DNA from: Paramarasmius palmivorus
Lineage: Eukaryota; Basidiomycota; Agaricomycetes; Agaricales; Marasmiaceae
Assembly: GCA_037176845.1 (NCBI GenBank)
Contig: JAYKXP010000257.1
Span: 1 to 44,735, forward strand
Length of the DNA stretch: 44,735 nt
Reading direction: 5' to 3'
The position numbers and the translations under genes were made by a program. This document shows positions 1 through 10,780 of this stretch, in pieces (within the stretch, counting starts at the first letter, position 1; each line of letters opens with the position of its first letter). The notes beneath the pieces were generated by a model. The model was not told the origin of the DNA. It was given only the letters and a program-made list of their open reading frames with translations, and ran no database searches.

Positions 1-477
1 AAAAAATTTTTACTGACCCAGAGTATAAGGTCCATGGTGCGGGATTGAAGGTTCTATGCGATATTTCCGGATGTGCAGATGATCCGCCACCTGGTGTAGA
101 GTAGGCTGAAACTTTTTCCCGAAGCGAGCACTGTCAAGGGGACTTGAACATTTCGGGACACACATTTTGGTTTGGGGAGAGATGCTTAGTGTAAACCCGA
201 AAAAATCTCGAATATTTTCGAATATTTTCATCCCTAGAACTCATCAAGATCCATCAGAGCGAATATGACCGGACAGCCCCAGAAAAACAAGACCCGCGCA
301 GCGTCCCGAAAAAGCACATAGGACCAATCCATATAGGTTACAAGTGCAATAAACTACACAACGCTAGGCCATAATAAAGAACTAAGAAGACATACTGACT
401 ATAAAAGATAGGACAACGGCAGAGAGAACACCAGGTAGAAAAAGGGCTAACTAGGCAATAGATTTGCAACAGTTACA
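1..477. other. No recognisable gene
   Basis: Only short unsupported open frames occur here. I see no splice-consistent coding sequence, no repeat shared with the rest of the window and no RNA gene. Confidence 0.5.
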
Positions 478-573
478 GCCTCTGTACTTAAGGTTTAAAG
501 CAACCCAACGAATACAATCGACGAAGGCTATCTTTTCCAGTGGAAGACCTGGGTTCGATTCCTCCAGCAGAGG
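478..573 (+). tRNA. tRNA-like segment, probably degenerate or intron-containing
   Basis: The ends pair as a 7-bp acceptor-like stem: GCCTCTG at 478-484 and CAGAGGC at 567-573. A T-loop consensus GGTTCGATTCC lies just upstream of the 3' arm. A D-arm-like CTTAAGGTTTAAAGC follows the 5' arm. The 96-nt span would need an intron or a long variable arm. The T-stem does not close cleanly because two extra bases sit in its 3' strand, and I could not place an anticodon. It may be a tRNA pseudogene or chance. Confidence 0.25.
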
Positions 574-1657
574 CGGATAAACCCTTTTCTCACACTACTT
601 TTTGAATCGGGTTTCCCCAACGGAGCCCATGGGACGCATATGAAGAACTAGTGAATCAAGAGGTATACCTTACTAGCTCACAATCGAGTGCACTTAAATG
701 GACCTGTAGTCCACAATCAATGAATATATGATACGAGCGCAAACCTTTTCTCCGATCATAAGACACTCAATAGCTATGATGGTACCATTGAAGGTGACAA
801 TCTAGACATATTGGCACAAATCAAGTCCCTCGGTACTATTGATCTCATATCAGAATAGATGTAAGTACTCCTCGCGGGCTCACTAGTCACTACTAGATAT
901 CTACCAAGAAGTAATATTGTAGATTTTGTGTCAGTAGACACGACTACAAATTTGCTTCGACACTAGACTTAATGTGGGTACAAGGGGAGCCGAGATGATA
1001 TTATACTATATTTTTGCCCACCCGTGAGGGGGCGCGCCGTACAGAAAATCATCCGTAGCACAAAGCACATGCCCTCCCCTGCCCCAAGGACCACTCCTCC
1101 GATTCCGAGTCAGAAGACAGCAGACTGCTCGCGAGGGGACTTGTCCGTGATCCGCGTCTCCCAGGAGCTGCCAAACCCCCGACCTAATCTCGACGACCAT
1201 AGGGCTCTTGGTCCCCAGCGAACCTTCTTCCACTCGATTTGGAGTCCTTGAAGTGGCCCGGTAGAACCTGGGACAACCAGAACGAACAGGAGAAATTGGA
1301 CTTGAACGTAAGAACCCGACAACAGAAAAATAAAGAAAAGTTAGGCGTCCATATGCTACGAGCCAAGGAAAAACCTCTACTCATTAGAGGGATCCCTTTG
1401 GCCTTGGAGTCCAGAGCCATCGAGGAACCAGGAGCGTCTCGGAAGTGGTCTTGTCATCTATATGTCCAAGTAGTTTGTCATATGAAGTTTGCGAAAATAA
1501 GAAGAAAGTACCTGATTCACATACTCGGGACATAACCCGTGCTTCCAAACCACTTGGCAAGTCGTCAGGTGGATGAGTGACTCTGCACGAGAATCCACTT
1601 GATGATGGCTAGTGGGAAGTGTCAGTAGTGTGGGGTTAGGATATATGATTAACTTAC
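574..1657. other. No supportable gene
   Basis: The open frames near 1006-1535 overlap one another in several phases, and none joins others through plausible introns. A possible minus-strand exon continuation lies near 1530-1610, downstream of the fragment at 1658-1849, but its frame meets a TGA, so it is not called as coding. Confidence 0.4.
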
Positions 1658-1849
1658 TCGCGAGGATTTTACCAGAAGGACTTTCGATGATGAAATATCC
1701 TTGCATCGAACCTATATCCAGCAGCAGTAACGTCGAACGATGAATGCGGGTTTTGAGGGCGGTGAGAAGGTTGAGCAGTCGCTCGTGAGTAAGGGCCTCG
1801 GAGGTCGGGATGCCAAAGTCGCAGAAGGCGCACTTTGACCTGTGGATTC
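1658..1849 (-). pseudogene. Isolated coding exon of a decayed gene
   Basis: One minus-strand frame reads as ordinary protein, including KCAFCDFGIPTSEALTHERL and a hydrophobic STLLLLDIGSMQGYF stretch. It ends at a good GTAAGT donor (intron starts at 1657). Upstream the frame is closed by TGA near 1850. Downstream, after a CACTAG acceptor, the continuing frame carries an in-frame TGA. I do not recognise the family. The fragment could be an exon of a gene whose other exons are mutated, or a transposon accessory gene remnant. Confidence 0.25.
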
Positions 1850-2611
1850 AGCGAGTGGATCGTTGAAGGATTCTTCCTTTGACGTTCGAGTGAGCGGTTG
1901 GGCGCAGTGCTTGCTGACGCGCTTTTGAAACTCGATATCCAAGGCACTCTGGAGAGAACCCAAGTACACAAGATGCCCTCGAGTGGATGGCCAGTCCATA
2001 GAAATTGTCATATGAGTTAGAATAAACAAAGAGAAAAGTCATATGAGGAGTTACCGTTGTGACCTTGCAGTCCTAGGTCGAATTGCTCATTTTTTTTTCC
2101 GTGCGCTCAGACATTCCTCAAGGATGGGTGAAAAGCATTTTGATTAGTATCTTGCTACCCAGTACTGCAGCGTGTCTGCTGGACGAGGAGAACACCCCAG
2201 CCCTTTTGAATGCAGCGATCGCAACCCTGAGTATAGAAGTTGGGCTCAGGTGCAATCGTGGATGCCTCGACAACGGAGTCGTACGTGAGCTGCCCATTAC
2301 CCTGCAGGTAGCGGTGCCACGGCCGTGGAAAGCTCAACAGTGATTAAAGGCCGTCTCGTTCGTTCGTTGTGGAAGAGGAGCTGGAGGTTGATAGGCAGTT
2401 CGCTCGCCGGATATTCAAGACTGGAAACGAGACCCAATCAGTCATAGGAAAAGAAGAAAACAAGAAAAACATTTACGCTTGTTCCTCCTATGACTCGCTC
2501 GGACACCCGAGTAAAAATGCATGAGGGAGCCGATAGATTAAGAATAGTAAAACATATGAAAAAAGGAAAGAAAAGACTACTGGTTCTCGCTATATCGGGG
2601 CAGGAGCACGC
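1850..2611. other. Unassigned stretch with a weak minus-strand open frame
   Basis: A 105-codon minus-strand frame covers 1712-2029 and overlaps the neighbouring exon in another phase. Its N-terminal half looks protein-like, its C-terminal half does not. Between 2040 and 2611 I see nothing I can support. Confidence 0.3.
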
Positions 2612-3716
2612 TCAGACTCCTGCTTTGTCCTTACCCCTTTGACGAGGAGCGATAGGGGCCTTCTCATTACCTTTGGGCTTGTGGGCCGCCACCTCTCCTT
2701 CTTTGGTAACCTGAACCTTTGACCAGTTGCATCCGCGCGAGGAGTGCGGTTTTGGATGAGAGGTGAGCCTAGAAAATAAAATTAGAACAGATCATCTGAA
2801 AGAACCAATGGGAATGGACTTACGCCCTCCCGGAGCAGAGGGAGGCATTTCTTTTCTCAGCAGCGATATGGGCATTCTCGCCCTCGTACACCTCGTACCA
2901 CTGCCCACCATAGATCTGGGCATTCCTCTCATCGGGATCTTCACTCTGGTCGCTACCGTCGCTAGAAGAGTCCTCGTCTTGATCGGTCTTCTGACGCTTG
3001 AACGATTTCACGTCGGAATCGGAGTTGTCGAGATTGGACTTGTACCCTTTTCGTTTGGGAACTCGCGAGGAAGAAGCTACTGGAGGAGGTGTCTTGGGGA
3101 GAGGCGCCACTGGTGGTGGAAGAGGGAATCGAAAATCAAAGTCCTAGAGGATGAAAAGAATATTAGAAAAGAAATCATCAAAGAAAAACTTCATATGACA
3201 TACCTCGTATTTTGCGATAAGATCCTCTACCTCCTCTTCTGGGGGGAGCCAACTAGCGGTGGCCTTGGATTTGATAACTTTCGCTTGCACGGCCATATGT
3301 GCGAGACGGTAGATCTGCAGAATGACACCATGGTAGGCCTTCGGGATTTCGAACCCACGAGTGTCATCATTGCAGAGTCTGTGATACTCGCGCTAGAGCC
3401 AGCGTTAGTCATATGATGAAGAATAACCATATAGATGAAAACTTACGATGTTGTCCTACATCTGGGCTACGAAGAGGGCAGCACAGCCTCGGGAGAGGGG
3501 AATGACCTCCATGCTTTCCGATTGAAGGCCGAGTTATAGTACACTCGGAATGCCTTGATGAGCGCGCGACCGCGCTCGTACATCCCAACTGACGTTCGTA
3601 TATCTCTTCGGGGTGGAGTAGTCGGGAATGGGAGGAGGCTGAGGTGGTCTGGCACTTTGGTGTTTAGAAGCACTGGCTTTGGAGGCGCGAACAGGGTTTC
3701 TGACAGGCTCAGGCAT
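2612..3716 (-). pseudogene. Spliced hypothetical gene with a damaged 5' part
   Basis: Three 3' exons join in perfect phase: 3392-3204, 3143-2824 and 2768-2612, giving 221 residues and ending at TGA. Donors are GTATGT and GTAAGT, and acceptors end CTCTAG and TTCTAG. The encoded part has a conserved-looking segment (GFEIPKAYHGVILQIYRLAH), an acidic linker, a proline stretch, an acidic/serine-rich tract with basic RKGYK and KRQK clusters suggestive of nuclear localisation, and a lysine-rich tail. The exon upstream (donor at 3447/3446) is phase-compatible but carries TAG at 3456-3458, and further upstream the likely frame changes between overlapping phases. A start at 3716 (MPEPVRNP) is possible. 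I do not recognise the family. It may be a recently inactivated gene or one with an unmodelled intron. Confidence 0.45.
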
Positions 3717-4276
3717 CTAGAAAAGAAAATTAGAATTTTTTTTTTCTTTAATCATTTAGGAAAGAAAATGCAAAGAAAAGAACGAGGAAACGCACCTAGG
3801 AGCAGCTCGTTGAAACGATGGTTGGGGGAGAAAAGAATTGCCCATAACAGGATTTGAACTTGGTTGAACTTTGTGAAAAGTTATATATCACCATTTCCGA
3901 GAATTCCTGCTTCTATTTTGAAACGATCACATCACGGAAGCTGAGTCATGAAACGGCAGTCAACGGCAGAAGTTCGATGACCCTGGAAGAGCTATACATG
4001 GCCGTTACTCCTATGAAAAAATGTCCTAGGACATCGAAATTAGACGAGGGATTACTAGCTTGGCGCGAGGGAAGCGCTCGAAGGTCCATTTGATCATAAG
4101 ATCAATATGAAAGATGATTGACGCTCGAGGAGGTTTGATAACCCCCGGCATCAACTGATCGGACATAACGCGGACATGAGTAAACTGACCGCGCGCATCT
4201 CGAATACACCCCAATAAAGAATTCATATGAACTAATCCAGACCGAGGACGGTCCTAGATCTTTTGGTTTGGGAGAT
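3717..4276. other. Gene-poor stretch with a possible minus-strand exon
   Basis: A 66-codon minus-strand frame at 4226-4026 (with IKWTFERFPRAKLVIPRL) looks protein-like but cannot be joined confidently to the gene downstream. A poly-pyrimidine tract and CTAG near 3720-3750 on the minus strand resemble an intron end just before 3716. At 3845-3870 a minus-strand GTTCAAATCC resembles a tRNA T-loop, but no matching acceptor arm is present. Confidence 0.3.
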
Positions 4277-4390
4277 GTGAGGGTACCAGAACGAAATCGC
4301 TGAAAACAGTCCATTTTGACACTAATTGTTGTGTTCAGAATCGCACTAGCAACATCATACTAAGTACTATAAGGACTTGGTACCCCCCCC

Positions 4391-4414
4391 GCACTACTAG
4401 GAACCTAGTAGTGC
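4391..4414. repeat. Perfect 11-bp-stem palindrome inside the LTR
   Basis: GCACTACTAGG, then AA, then CCTAGTAGTGC. It is conserved in copy 2, so it belongs to the element rather than being random. It could form a hairpin in the transcript. Confidence 0.7.
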
Positions 4415-5334
4415 GCATATGACGAAGAATAAGATAGGCATGCACTGCGTAGTGAATACTAGCTGCGCGCGCATAGACGTTGATGTCGTCGTTAGCCCTA
4501 TATGATTGCGCTAGGGTACGCGTCGAAACCTGTAGACCGTATCTATACTCTATTACCAGGCTGGAACCTTACGAGGACATGCTACTGTACATGGTAGACT
4601 TCCTAGTAGGTCATATGGCTACACTATACTCGCGCTATGGGACATATGAGATGGGATAGTGAACGAGGACCAACTACCACAGCGTAGAAGGGCCCTAGGG
4701 GACGAATCAGAGCTATATACCAAATACGGTAGAAGTTGGAGGTGCGAGTCACCTTCGAGAGCAGAGTTACCAGGATTAGAAATGTCCGAGTAACCGGGTC
4801 ATCGATACGAGGACCATATGGAGGCTTAACAGCTTTCCATATCGATCGGAATATCCCTCGAGCTTCGAGTTGGGATTCCTACTGCTAGTACAGACACTAG
4901 TGCGGGACATATAGTCCTATAACAAGGAAACAGATAGGATTCTGTGCCAGGACTGTCCTAGGACATGGAAAATATAATATAGAACTACGAGGGCATAGAG
5001 CCTACCTTCCTCGGATACGAATCCGAAGCGTTTCGGTCTAGATCGGACTCCTAGCAAGTTCCGAGCGGAATAACTATGTCCTAGCACCGATATCTGAAAC
5101 GCACCATGCGGAACAGCGCCTCCGCGCGCCACTTCCTAGCAACCAAAAAGTAATATGACTCACAGTCCTGCAAAATAATGTCGAATTCCGACCAATATAT
5201 ATCCAAACCTTCCTTTTCTGGTAGATACTTACTTCATATGGACAGAATCCTCTCCTCGTTCTCATTTCTTGCATAGTTACTATTACTTTATCGTGCCCAC
5301 TTTCACTTATATGTAAAATATGTACGCTCGCGGG

Positions 5335-5342
5335 TATATAAG
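5335..5342 (+). promoter_or_regulatory. TATA box candidate in LTR copy 1
   Basis: TATATAAG follows a CG-rich CGCTCGCGGG. The same sequence is at 8722-8729 in copy 2. It suggests that the element is transcribed on the plus strand from within the repeat. Confidence 0.45.
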
Positions 5343-5597
5343 CAGCAGGGTTTCCCCTAGGAAGCTCTAAGCAATTACCCCGCTATATACGTAGCCCTAG
5401 TGCACCAATAGCAGAGTTCTTGTCTTCTATCGTTGACCATAGAGGCGACGTGTGCTTAGAAAATAACTTAGAAAATAAAAACCTTGAAAAGCCCTTCTCT
5501 ATATTGAACTAGAGTCGTGAAATTAAGAACTTTGAGATACCCATAGGACAGAGCTAGTTTCATCTAGACTTTTTGGATAGGATTGATTGTTTCAGGA

Positions 5598-5760
5598 CTA
5601 GTGTGGAGCCCCACTAGATCCCTTCTCACTTGGTGTGGAGTCCCACCAGTGATCGTTAAAGCTTAGTGTGGAGCCCCACTAGCTTATAGGTGGCCTGATT
5701 GTCGTGCTAGTTCGACTAGTGTAATCAGTGCCTTTGGTTGTCGTGCTAGTTCGACTAGTG
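5598..5760. repeat. Array of short hairpin motifs in the LTR
   Basis: Three copies of a CTAGTGTGGAGCCCCACTAG-like palindrome lie at about 5598-5617, 5631-5649 and 5663-5682. Two copies of GTCGTGCTAGTTCGACTAG follow at about 5701 and 5740. In copy 2 one unit of the first type is missing, as expected from recombination between the short repeats. Confidence 0.7.
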
Positions 5761-6325
5761 TAACCATAGCCTTCATAGGAACAATAGGTCTTTACCCTTG
5801 TTGGGTTCGATAGGTTATTTTGCGTCATAGGAACATATAGGAATAGTTATAGATAGGTTTATAGGTTGGCTCGCGTTGTCTTGATCATATCGAGACTATA
5901 TTATCATATTACATTGTTTCATTCATCGCTCGTACACTTCCCTTGTGTCCTAGTGATTTGTAGACGTTCAACTAGTGTGCTAGTTGATTTCTTGTGTCGA
6001 TTGTACGGATCCTTTGACAACGTCGAACCCCGCTCGCACAACTTGGCATATTATTTCGCTCGTTCACAAGCGTTATATAAGCCACACACCGGGATTGAAT
6101 ACTAGTATACAGGATTTAGTCTTCATTGCTGATCGAGTCGAAGTTATCTGGTTCCCTCATTGCTGAAACAGCAGACATTTGTAAGGACAGGCGAATCTTC
6201 AGCAGGTTGTATTAGTGTATCATAGTTTGATAGCGGTAATGTTGAAGGACGCACTGTAACACAGACAGTTTTCATATACACTTTATTCATCAATATTTGA
6301 AGTGTCGAAGGCTTGCTAAAGCAGG

Positions 6326-7646
6326 TCAATGAGTGCCTGGCATAGGTAAACGACCCACACATACGATTATCATCGACACCTGAGAGGCTGACATAGAGGT
6401 AAAGTTTTCGAGATGGTAGACTTCATCAGATAGATGAAAGATCATCCTTTTGCGTTCCAAGAGAGCGAGGAACATCTCCAAATCGCCCTCGAAGACGATT
6501 GACAAGGCACTTAGATTGAAGAGTGAGTATCAGTTATTATGGTTGGAACGAATACACACGCTTGTAGTTCCGGATATTCACCAAAGTCCCCAGTCGCCGT
6601 ATTCATCCTCATTTCCCGAATCAAGTCGAGCGCCTCACGCACATAAAGCATCCTCGTCCTAACGGATTCCGGTTTTTGATACTGGAGGTGAAAATGAGTC
6701 ACCACTAGAGGTAATTCCAGCTATGACGAACCATATTGGCTATCCAGCTGTATTCCGCTCTCAGTTCGTCCCGAGTATTATAAGGCATTGAAGGTTTGTG
6801 ATTTATCCTTGGAATGAGCCAGGGTCCTTCGATGGGAGCAACTCCAATGGCTTCCAGTTTCTTCGCATCGTCTTCGTCGTCATCGGAATCGGAGTCGTAA
6901 CTATCTTCCTCTTCCAACGAATCACCATTGAACCCAGATCCTGATTCATAAAACGGTGTAGATTGGGGTTCTGATGAGAGAGCGGTTGTGTTGGTGCATT
7001 GTTGGAAGCCACTGTTTTCCGGGAATGCGTAGGCGTCACTCGGGATAAGTTGAGTGATATCGAACGTAACTTGACCGACCATGGACGTGTTGGCATGAGG
7101 TGACATTTCGAAACTGTTACCGAGGTTTATTGGCATTACATTGGCAGGGTACTCGTAGCGTGTGTAATCTGATCCCAAATCAAATGATGACTGTTGAGCT
7201 GCACCCTGAAAGGCATATGATGGATCGAAAAGCGGTGAATCGGTGGTACAATTGATCATCGACAATGATTGTGACGAAGTTGGGGTGTAAATATTAGGCG
7301 GAAAGAGGGACGGTGAATAGATAGTGGGGTTAGGAGGAAAGGGAGTAGCGAATCCCATCACTTGAGTGTGAGGAGAATAAGTACAGTCAATTCCTGTGGA
7401 CCATGGAGCAATAGTAGACTGGGTGTTCATTGGATAGAGAGGTGTTTGCTGGGAAGGAACCAGGGAAAACATCTGAAACCGGTTCCCTCGGCCAGGACAG
7501 GGTGTGGCGTCTGGGTCGTCTATAGAGCTTCTGTTGGCACAGTGAGGTGTGGTGTTCATGCAACAAAGGAAAAGAGTTTGATACCTTATCGCGGTAGATG
7601 CACTTTTAAGACATGAAATTGAATTGTGGTATTCCGCAAAGGTCAT
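6326..7646 (-). CDS. Hypothetical protein (406 aa, 3 exons) enclosed by the two LTR-like repeats
   Basis: Exon 1 is 7646-6732, exon 2 is 6681-6560 and exon 3 is 6509-6326. Introns are 50 nt each (donors GTTCGT and GTGTGT, acceptors CTCCAG and CTAAG), and all phases agree. The first 240 residues are low-complexity, rich in Ser, Thr, Pro, Gln and Asn. An acidic DSDSDDDEDD stretch follows around residue 255. The last 130 residues look folded (RDELRAEYSWIANM, FEGDLEMFLALLERKRM). A later start at 7559 (MNTTPHCANR) is possible. The layout of a disordered activation-like region plus a short C-terminal fold is only suggestive of a regulatory protein, and I do not recognise the family. The gene lies wholly between two direct repeats and is antisense to their TATA boxes. 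Its start is only 26 bp from the right repeat. Confidence 0.5.
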
Positions 7647-7671
7647 GACCAGAGGACTTCAGGTTCTCCGC

Positions 7672-9443
7672 TGTGAGGGTACCAGAACGAAATCGCTGAA
7701 AAACAGTCATTTTGACACTAATTGTTGTGTTCAGAATCGCACTAGTACATCGTACTAAGTACTATATGGACTTGGTAGCACTACTAGGAACCTAGTAGTG
7801 CGCATATGACGAAGAATAAGATAGGCATGCACTGCGTAGTGAATACTAGCTGCGCACGCATAGACGTTGATGTCGTCGTTAGCCCTATATGATTGCGCTA
7901 GGGTACGCGTCGAAACCTGTAGACCGTATCTATACTCTATTACCAGGCTGGAACCTTACGAGGACATGCTACTGTACATGGTAGACTTCCTAGTAGGTCA
8001 TATGACTACACTATACTCGCGCTATGGGACATATGAGATGGGATAGTGAACGAGGACCAACTACCACAGCGTAGAAGGACCCTAGGGGACGAATCAGAGC
8101 TATATACCAAATACGGTAGAAGTTGGAGGTGCGAGTCACCTTCGAGAGCAGAGTTACCAGGATTAGAAATGTCCGAGTAACCGGGTCATCGATACGAGGA
8201 CCATATGGAGGCTTAACAGCTTTCCATATCGATCGGAATATCCCTCGAGCTTCGAGTTGGGATTCCTACTGCTAGTACAGACACTAGTGCGGGACATATA
8301 GTCCTATAACAAGGAAACAGATAGGATTCTGTGCCAGGACTGTCCTAGGACATGGAAAATATAATATAGAACTACGAGGGCATAGAGCCTACCTTCCTCG
8401 GATACGAATCCGAAGCGTTTCGGTCTAGATCGGACTCCTAGCAAGTTCCGAGCGGAATAACTATGTCCTAGCACCGATATCTGAAACGCACCATGCGGAA
8501 CAGCGCCTCCGCGCGCCACTTCCTAGCAACCAAAAAGTAATATGACTCACAGTCCTGCAAAATAATGTCGAATTCCGACCAATATATATCCAAACCTTCC
8601 TTTTCTGGTAGATACTTACTTCATATGGACAGAATCCTCTCCTCGTTCTCATTTCTTGCATAGTTACTATTACTTTATCGTGCCCACTTTCACTTATATG
8701 TAAAATATGTACGCTCGCGGGTATATAAGCAGCAGGGTTTCCCCTAGGAAGCTCTCGAGCAATTACCCCGCTATATACGTAGCCCTAGTGCACCAATAGC
8801 AGAGTTCTTGTCTTCTATCGTTGACCATAGAGGCGACGTGTGCTTAGAAAATAACTTAGAAAATAAAAACCTTGAAAAGCCCTTCTCTATATTGAACTAG
8901 AGTCGTGAAATTAGAACTTTGAGATACCCATAGGACAGAGCTAGTTCATCTAGACTCTTTGGATAGGATTGATTGTTTCAGGACTAGTGTGGAGCCCCAC
9001 CAGTGATCGTTAAAGCTTAGTGTGGAGCCCCACTAGCTTATAGGTGGCCTGATTGTCGTGCTAGTTCGACTAGTGTAATCAGTGCCTTTGGTTGTCGTGC
9101 TAGTTTGACTAGTGTAACCATAGCCTTCATAGGAACAATAGGTCTTTGCCCTTGTTGGGTTCGATAGGTTATTTTGCGTCATAGGAACATATAGGAATAG
9201 TTATAGATAGGTTTATAGGTTGGCTCGCGTTGTCTTGATTATATCGAGACCATATTATCATATTACATTGTTTCATTCATCGCTCGTACACTTCCCCTGT
9301 GTCCTAGTGATTTGTAGACGTTCAACTAGTGTGCTAGTTGATTTCTTGTGTCGATTGTACGGATCCTTTGACAACGTCGAACCCCGCTCGCACAACTTGG
9401 CATATATATTTCGCTCGTTCACAAGCGTTTTATAAGCCTCACA
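7672..9443 (+). repeat. LTR-like direct repeat, copy 2 (1772 bp)
   Basis: Near-identical to 4277-6088 with perfect TGTGAGG...CCTCACA termini. CCGC is found immediately on both sides (7668-7671 and 9444-9447), a possible 4-bp target duplication of a solo LTR. Its right edge abuts Helitron coding sequence. It lacks one hairpin unit (about 40 bp) relative to copy 1. A TATA box candidate is at 8722-8729. Confidence 0.75.
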
Positions 9444-9445
9444 CC

Positions 9446-10770
9446 GCTTATCAGCGAGATTGAAGAAATGTTTTAAGTGTCTCTTCATCGACAGAGCTGA
9501 TATACGTCTAGAGTCCTCACACCCTCCTAGACCATACGGAAAAAGAGTAGGATAGATGAGAGGGAATAGCTCTGGGTCATCGAATTCTACGACCGGACTC
9601 GGATCATGAGGGACTTGTATCCATGCTCCGCCTTTTTCGAAGTGCTTCAACGCTGCTCTGCGAAGATTTGCCGCCGATGCTGCACCATTTGCGTCTGCAA
9701 TGACTACCTTCTCGAAGGGAATTTCCCGCTCGGGCACGGGACGCAAAGATGAGGGGTCAGGGAACGCAGCGCTTTCATCATCATCGTATCTGGAGGTCAA
9801 TTCTTCACCTGCATCTTTCGGAAGAAGATGTTGGATGTGTACAGGCAAGATATCATTTTGCGGGAGAGCTTGTAAATTTGCCTCGTTGATTTTCAGGTCT
9901 TTGTACAACGGGTTATTAGTTTTCAACCAATGTAACGCCTTCTGCACCTTTTCCTTTCGAACATATAACGGAGATGCTTTTTCAAGCAGCCACTTCTTCT
10001 TAGGCGGTCGAGGACCGACAAAAACAGCGCATATATACGTACACATCTCTTCAATCGGTGGAGGTAATTCCGCGACTATGTCTGACGGCGATTGTGGATA
10101 AGTAATGACATGTCCCTTGAGACCGCGCTGTAACGTACTTTCGTCGTTCTGGTGTTGGCCTGTCGTATCTTCCTCCGTATCTTCCTTCTGAGAGGACATT
10201 TTAATAACCCAGCACTTTGATCGGCATCTCGATATCATAGCTTCTTCAACTACTGTCAAATCTTTCAGTTCAGAGGGAACTTCTCCCAGAAAATTGTGAT
10301 TCGCGATTGCCAAAGCCGGAGTCTTGTTCCTCACTAAACAGGAATGACAACCTCTACAGAGCACTATCATTATCTTCCCGTCAGGAGCGATACGAACGCC
10401 ACCGGGATCTAGTAATATGTCTGGCAAACCAGGCCATTGTTTGAAAGGAGGCTGTGGGTAATCGATATCGAGCCAGGATTCATCTGGTTCCGCTTGATGG
10501 ATGCCCTCGACTGTTCTCCTGTCGGGTCGACGCAGTGGAGTCCAATCAAAATCCCCGGAGTTTATCTCAAGACAATCAGAAGACAAGCACAGCTCCGCAC
10601 AGGACGCGCACGTTTTAGAAGACAAGGAAGAAGACGAAGTAGCATCTAGAAACATTCGAAGGATTTTTTCCTTTAATCTCTGAGGTACCAGTTTGGGCCA
10701 ACTATCTCTTACTTGTTGCAGAGCAGGAATGTCATTGAGCCCTCGAGCACCCAGCTGATGTTGTAACTTT
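9446..10770 (-). pseudogene. Helitron protein fragment: DUF6570-like region and start of the Helitron_like_N domain
   Basis: About 403 codons from 10655 down to 9446 belong to a Helitron replication-helicase polyprotein; the same frame is open further upstream through WPKLVPQ. Visible landmarks are a Cys-rich CASCAEL segment, LLDPGG, LCRGCHSCLVR, the LAIANHNFLGEVP block and LQRGLKGHVITYPQ, typical of the DUF6570 region of fungal Helitrons. Then come ELFPLIYPTLFPYGLGG and KRHLKHFFNLADKR, the beginning of the Helitron-like N domain. The HUH nuclease and helicase parts are absent. The open frame runs on for about 57 codons, but those are antisense LTR sequence. The 5' side is cut by the foldback element, and the junction is out of frame with the N-terminal part by a change in an A-run. 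It cannot encode a working Helitron enzyme. Confidence 0.8.
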
Positions 10771-10780
10771 TTTGTAAAAG
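10771..10780. repeat. Target-site duplication (left) of the foldback element
   Basis: TTTGTAAAAG, repeated at 13737-13746. The direct repeat can be read as 10-12 bp because the element itself begins with TA. Confidence 0.65.

Larger units (their letters stand above)
4277..6088 (+). repeat. LTR-like direct repeat, copy 1 (1812 bp)
   Basis: It begins TGTGAGGGTACC and ends CCACACA; copy 2 has the same start and ends CCTCACA, so the family has the TG...CA inverted termini (TGTGAGG/CCTCACA) of a retrotransposon LTR. It is nearly identical to 7672-9443 over its whole length. The main difference is a roughly 40-bp segment near 5610-5650 that copy 2 lacks. It holds a TATA box, a 24-nt perfect palindrome and repeated hairpin motifs, and no long open frame. 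The flanks (GGAGA left, CCGGG right) do not form a target duplication, so its insertion history is unclear. It shows no relation to the 445-bp gypsy LTRs at 35362 and 41050. Confidence 0.75.

Noticed and set aside
3841..3870. Minus-strand GTTCAAATCC resembling a tRNA T-loop
   Set aside because: No acceptor partner or D-arm was found upstream on that strand.
4917..5274. Minus-strand frames of 71 and 66 codons in the LTR, repeated at 8304-8661
   Set aside because: They repeat only because the LTR repeats. Composition is not protein-like and they are antisense to the TATA box.
9273..9445. C-terminal 57 codons of the long Helitron-like open frame
   Set aside because: This segment is antisense LTR sequence present also in copy 1. 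The frame is fortuitous.
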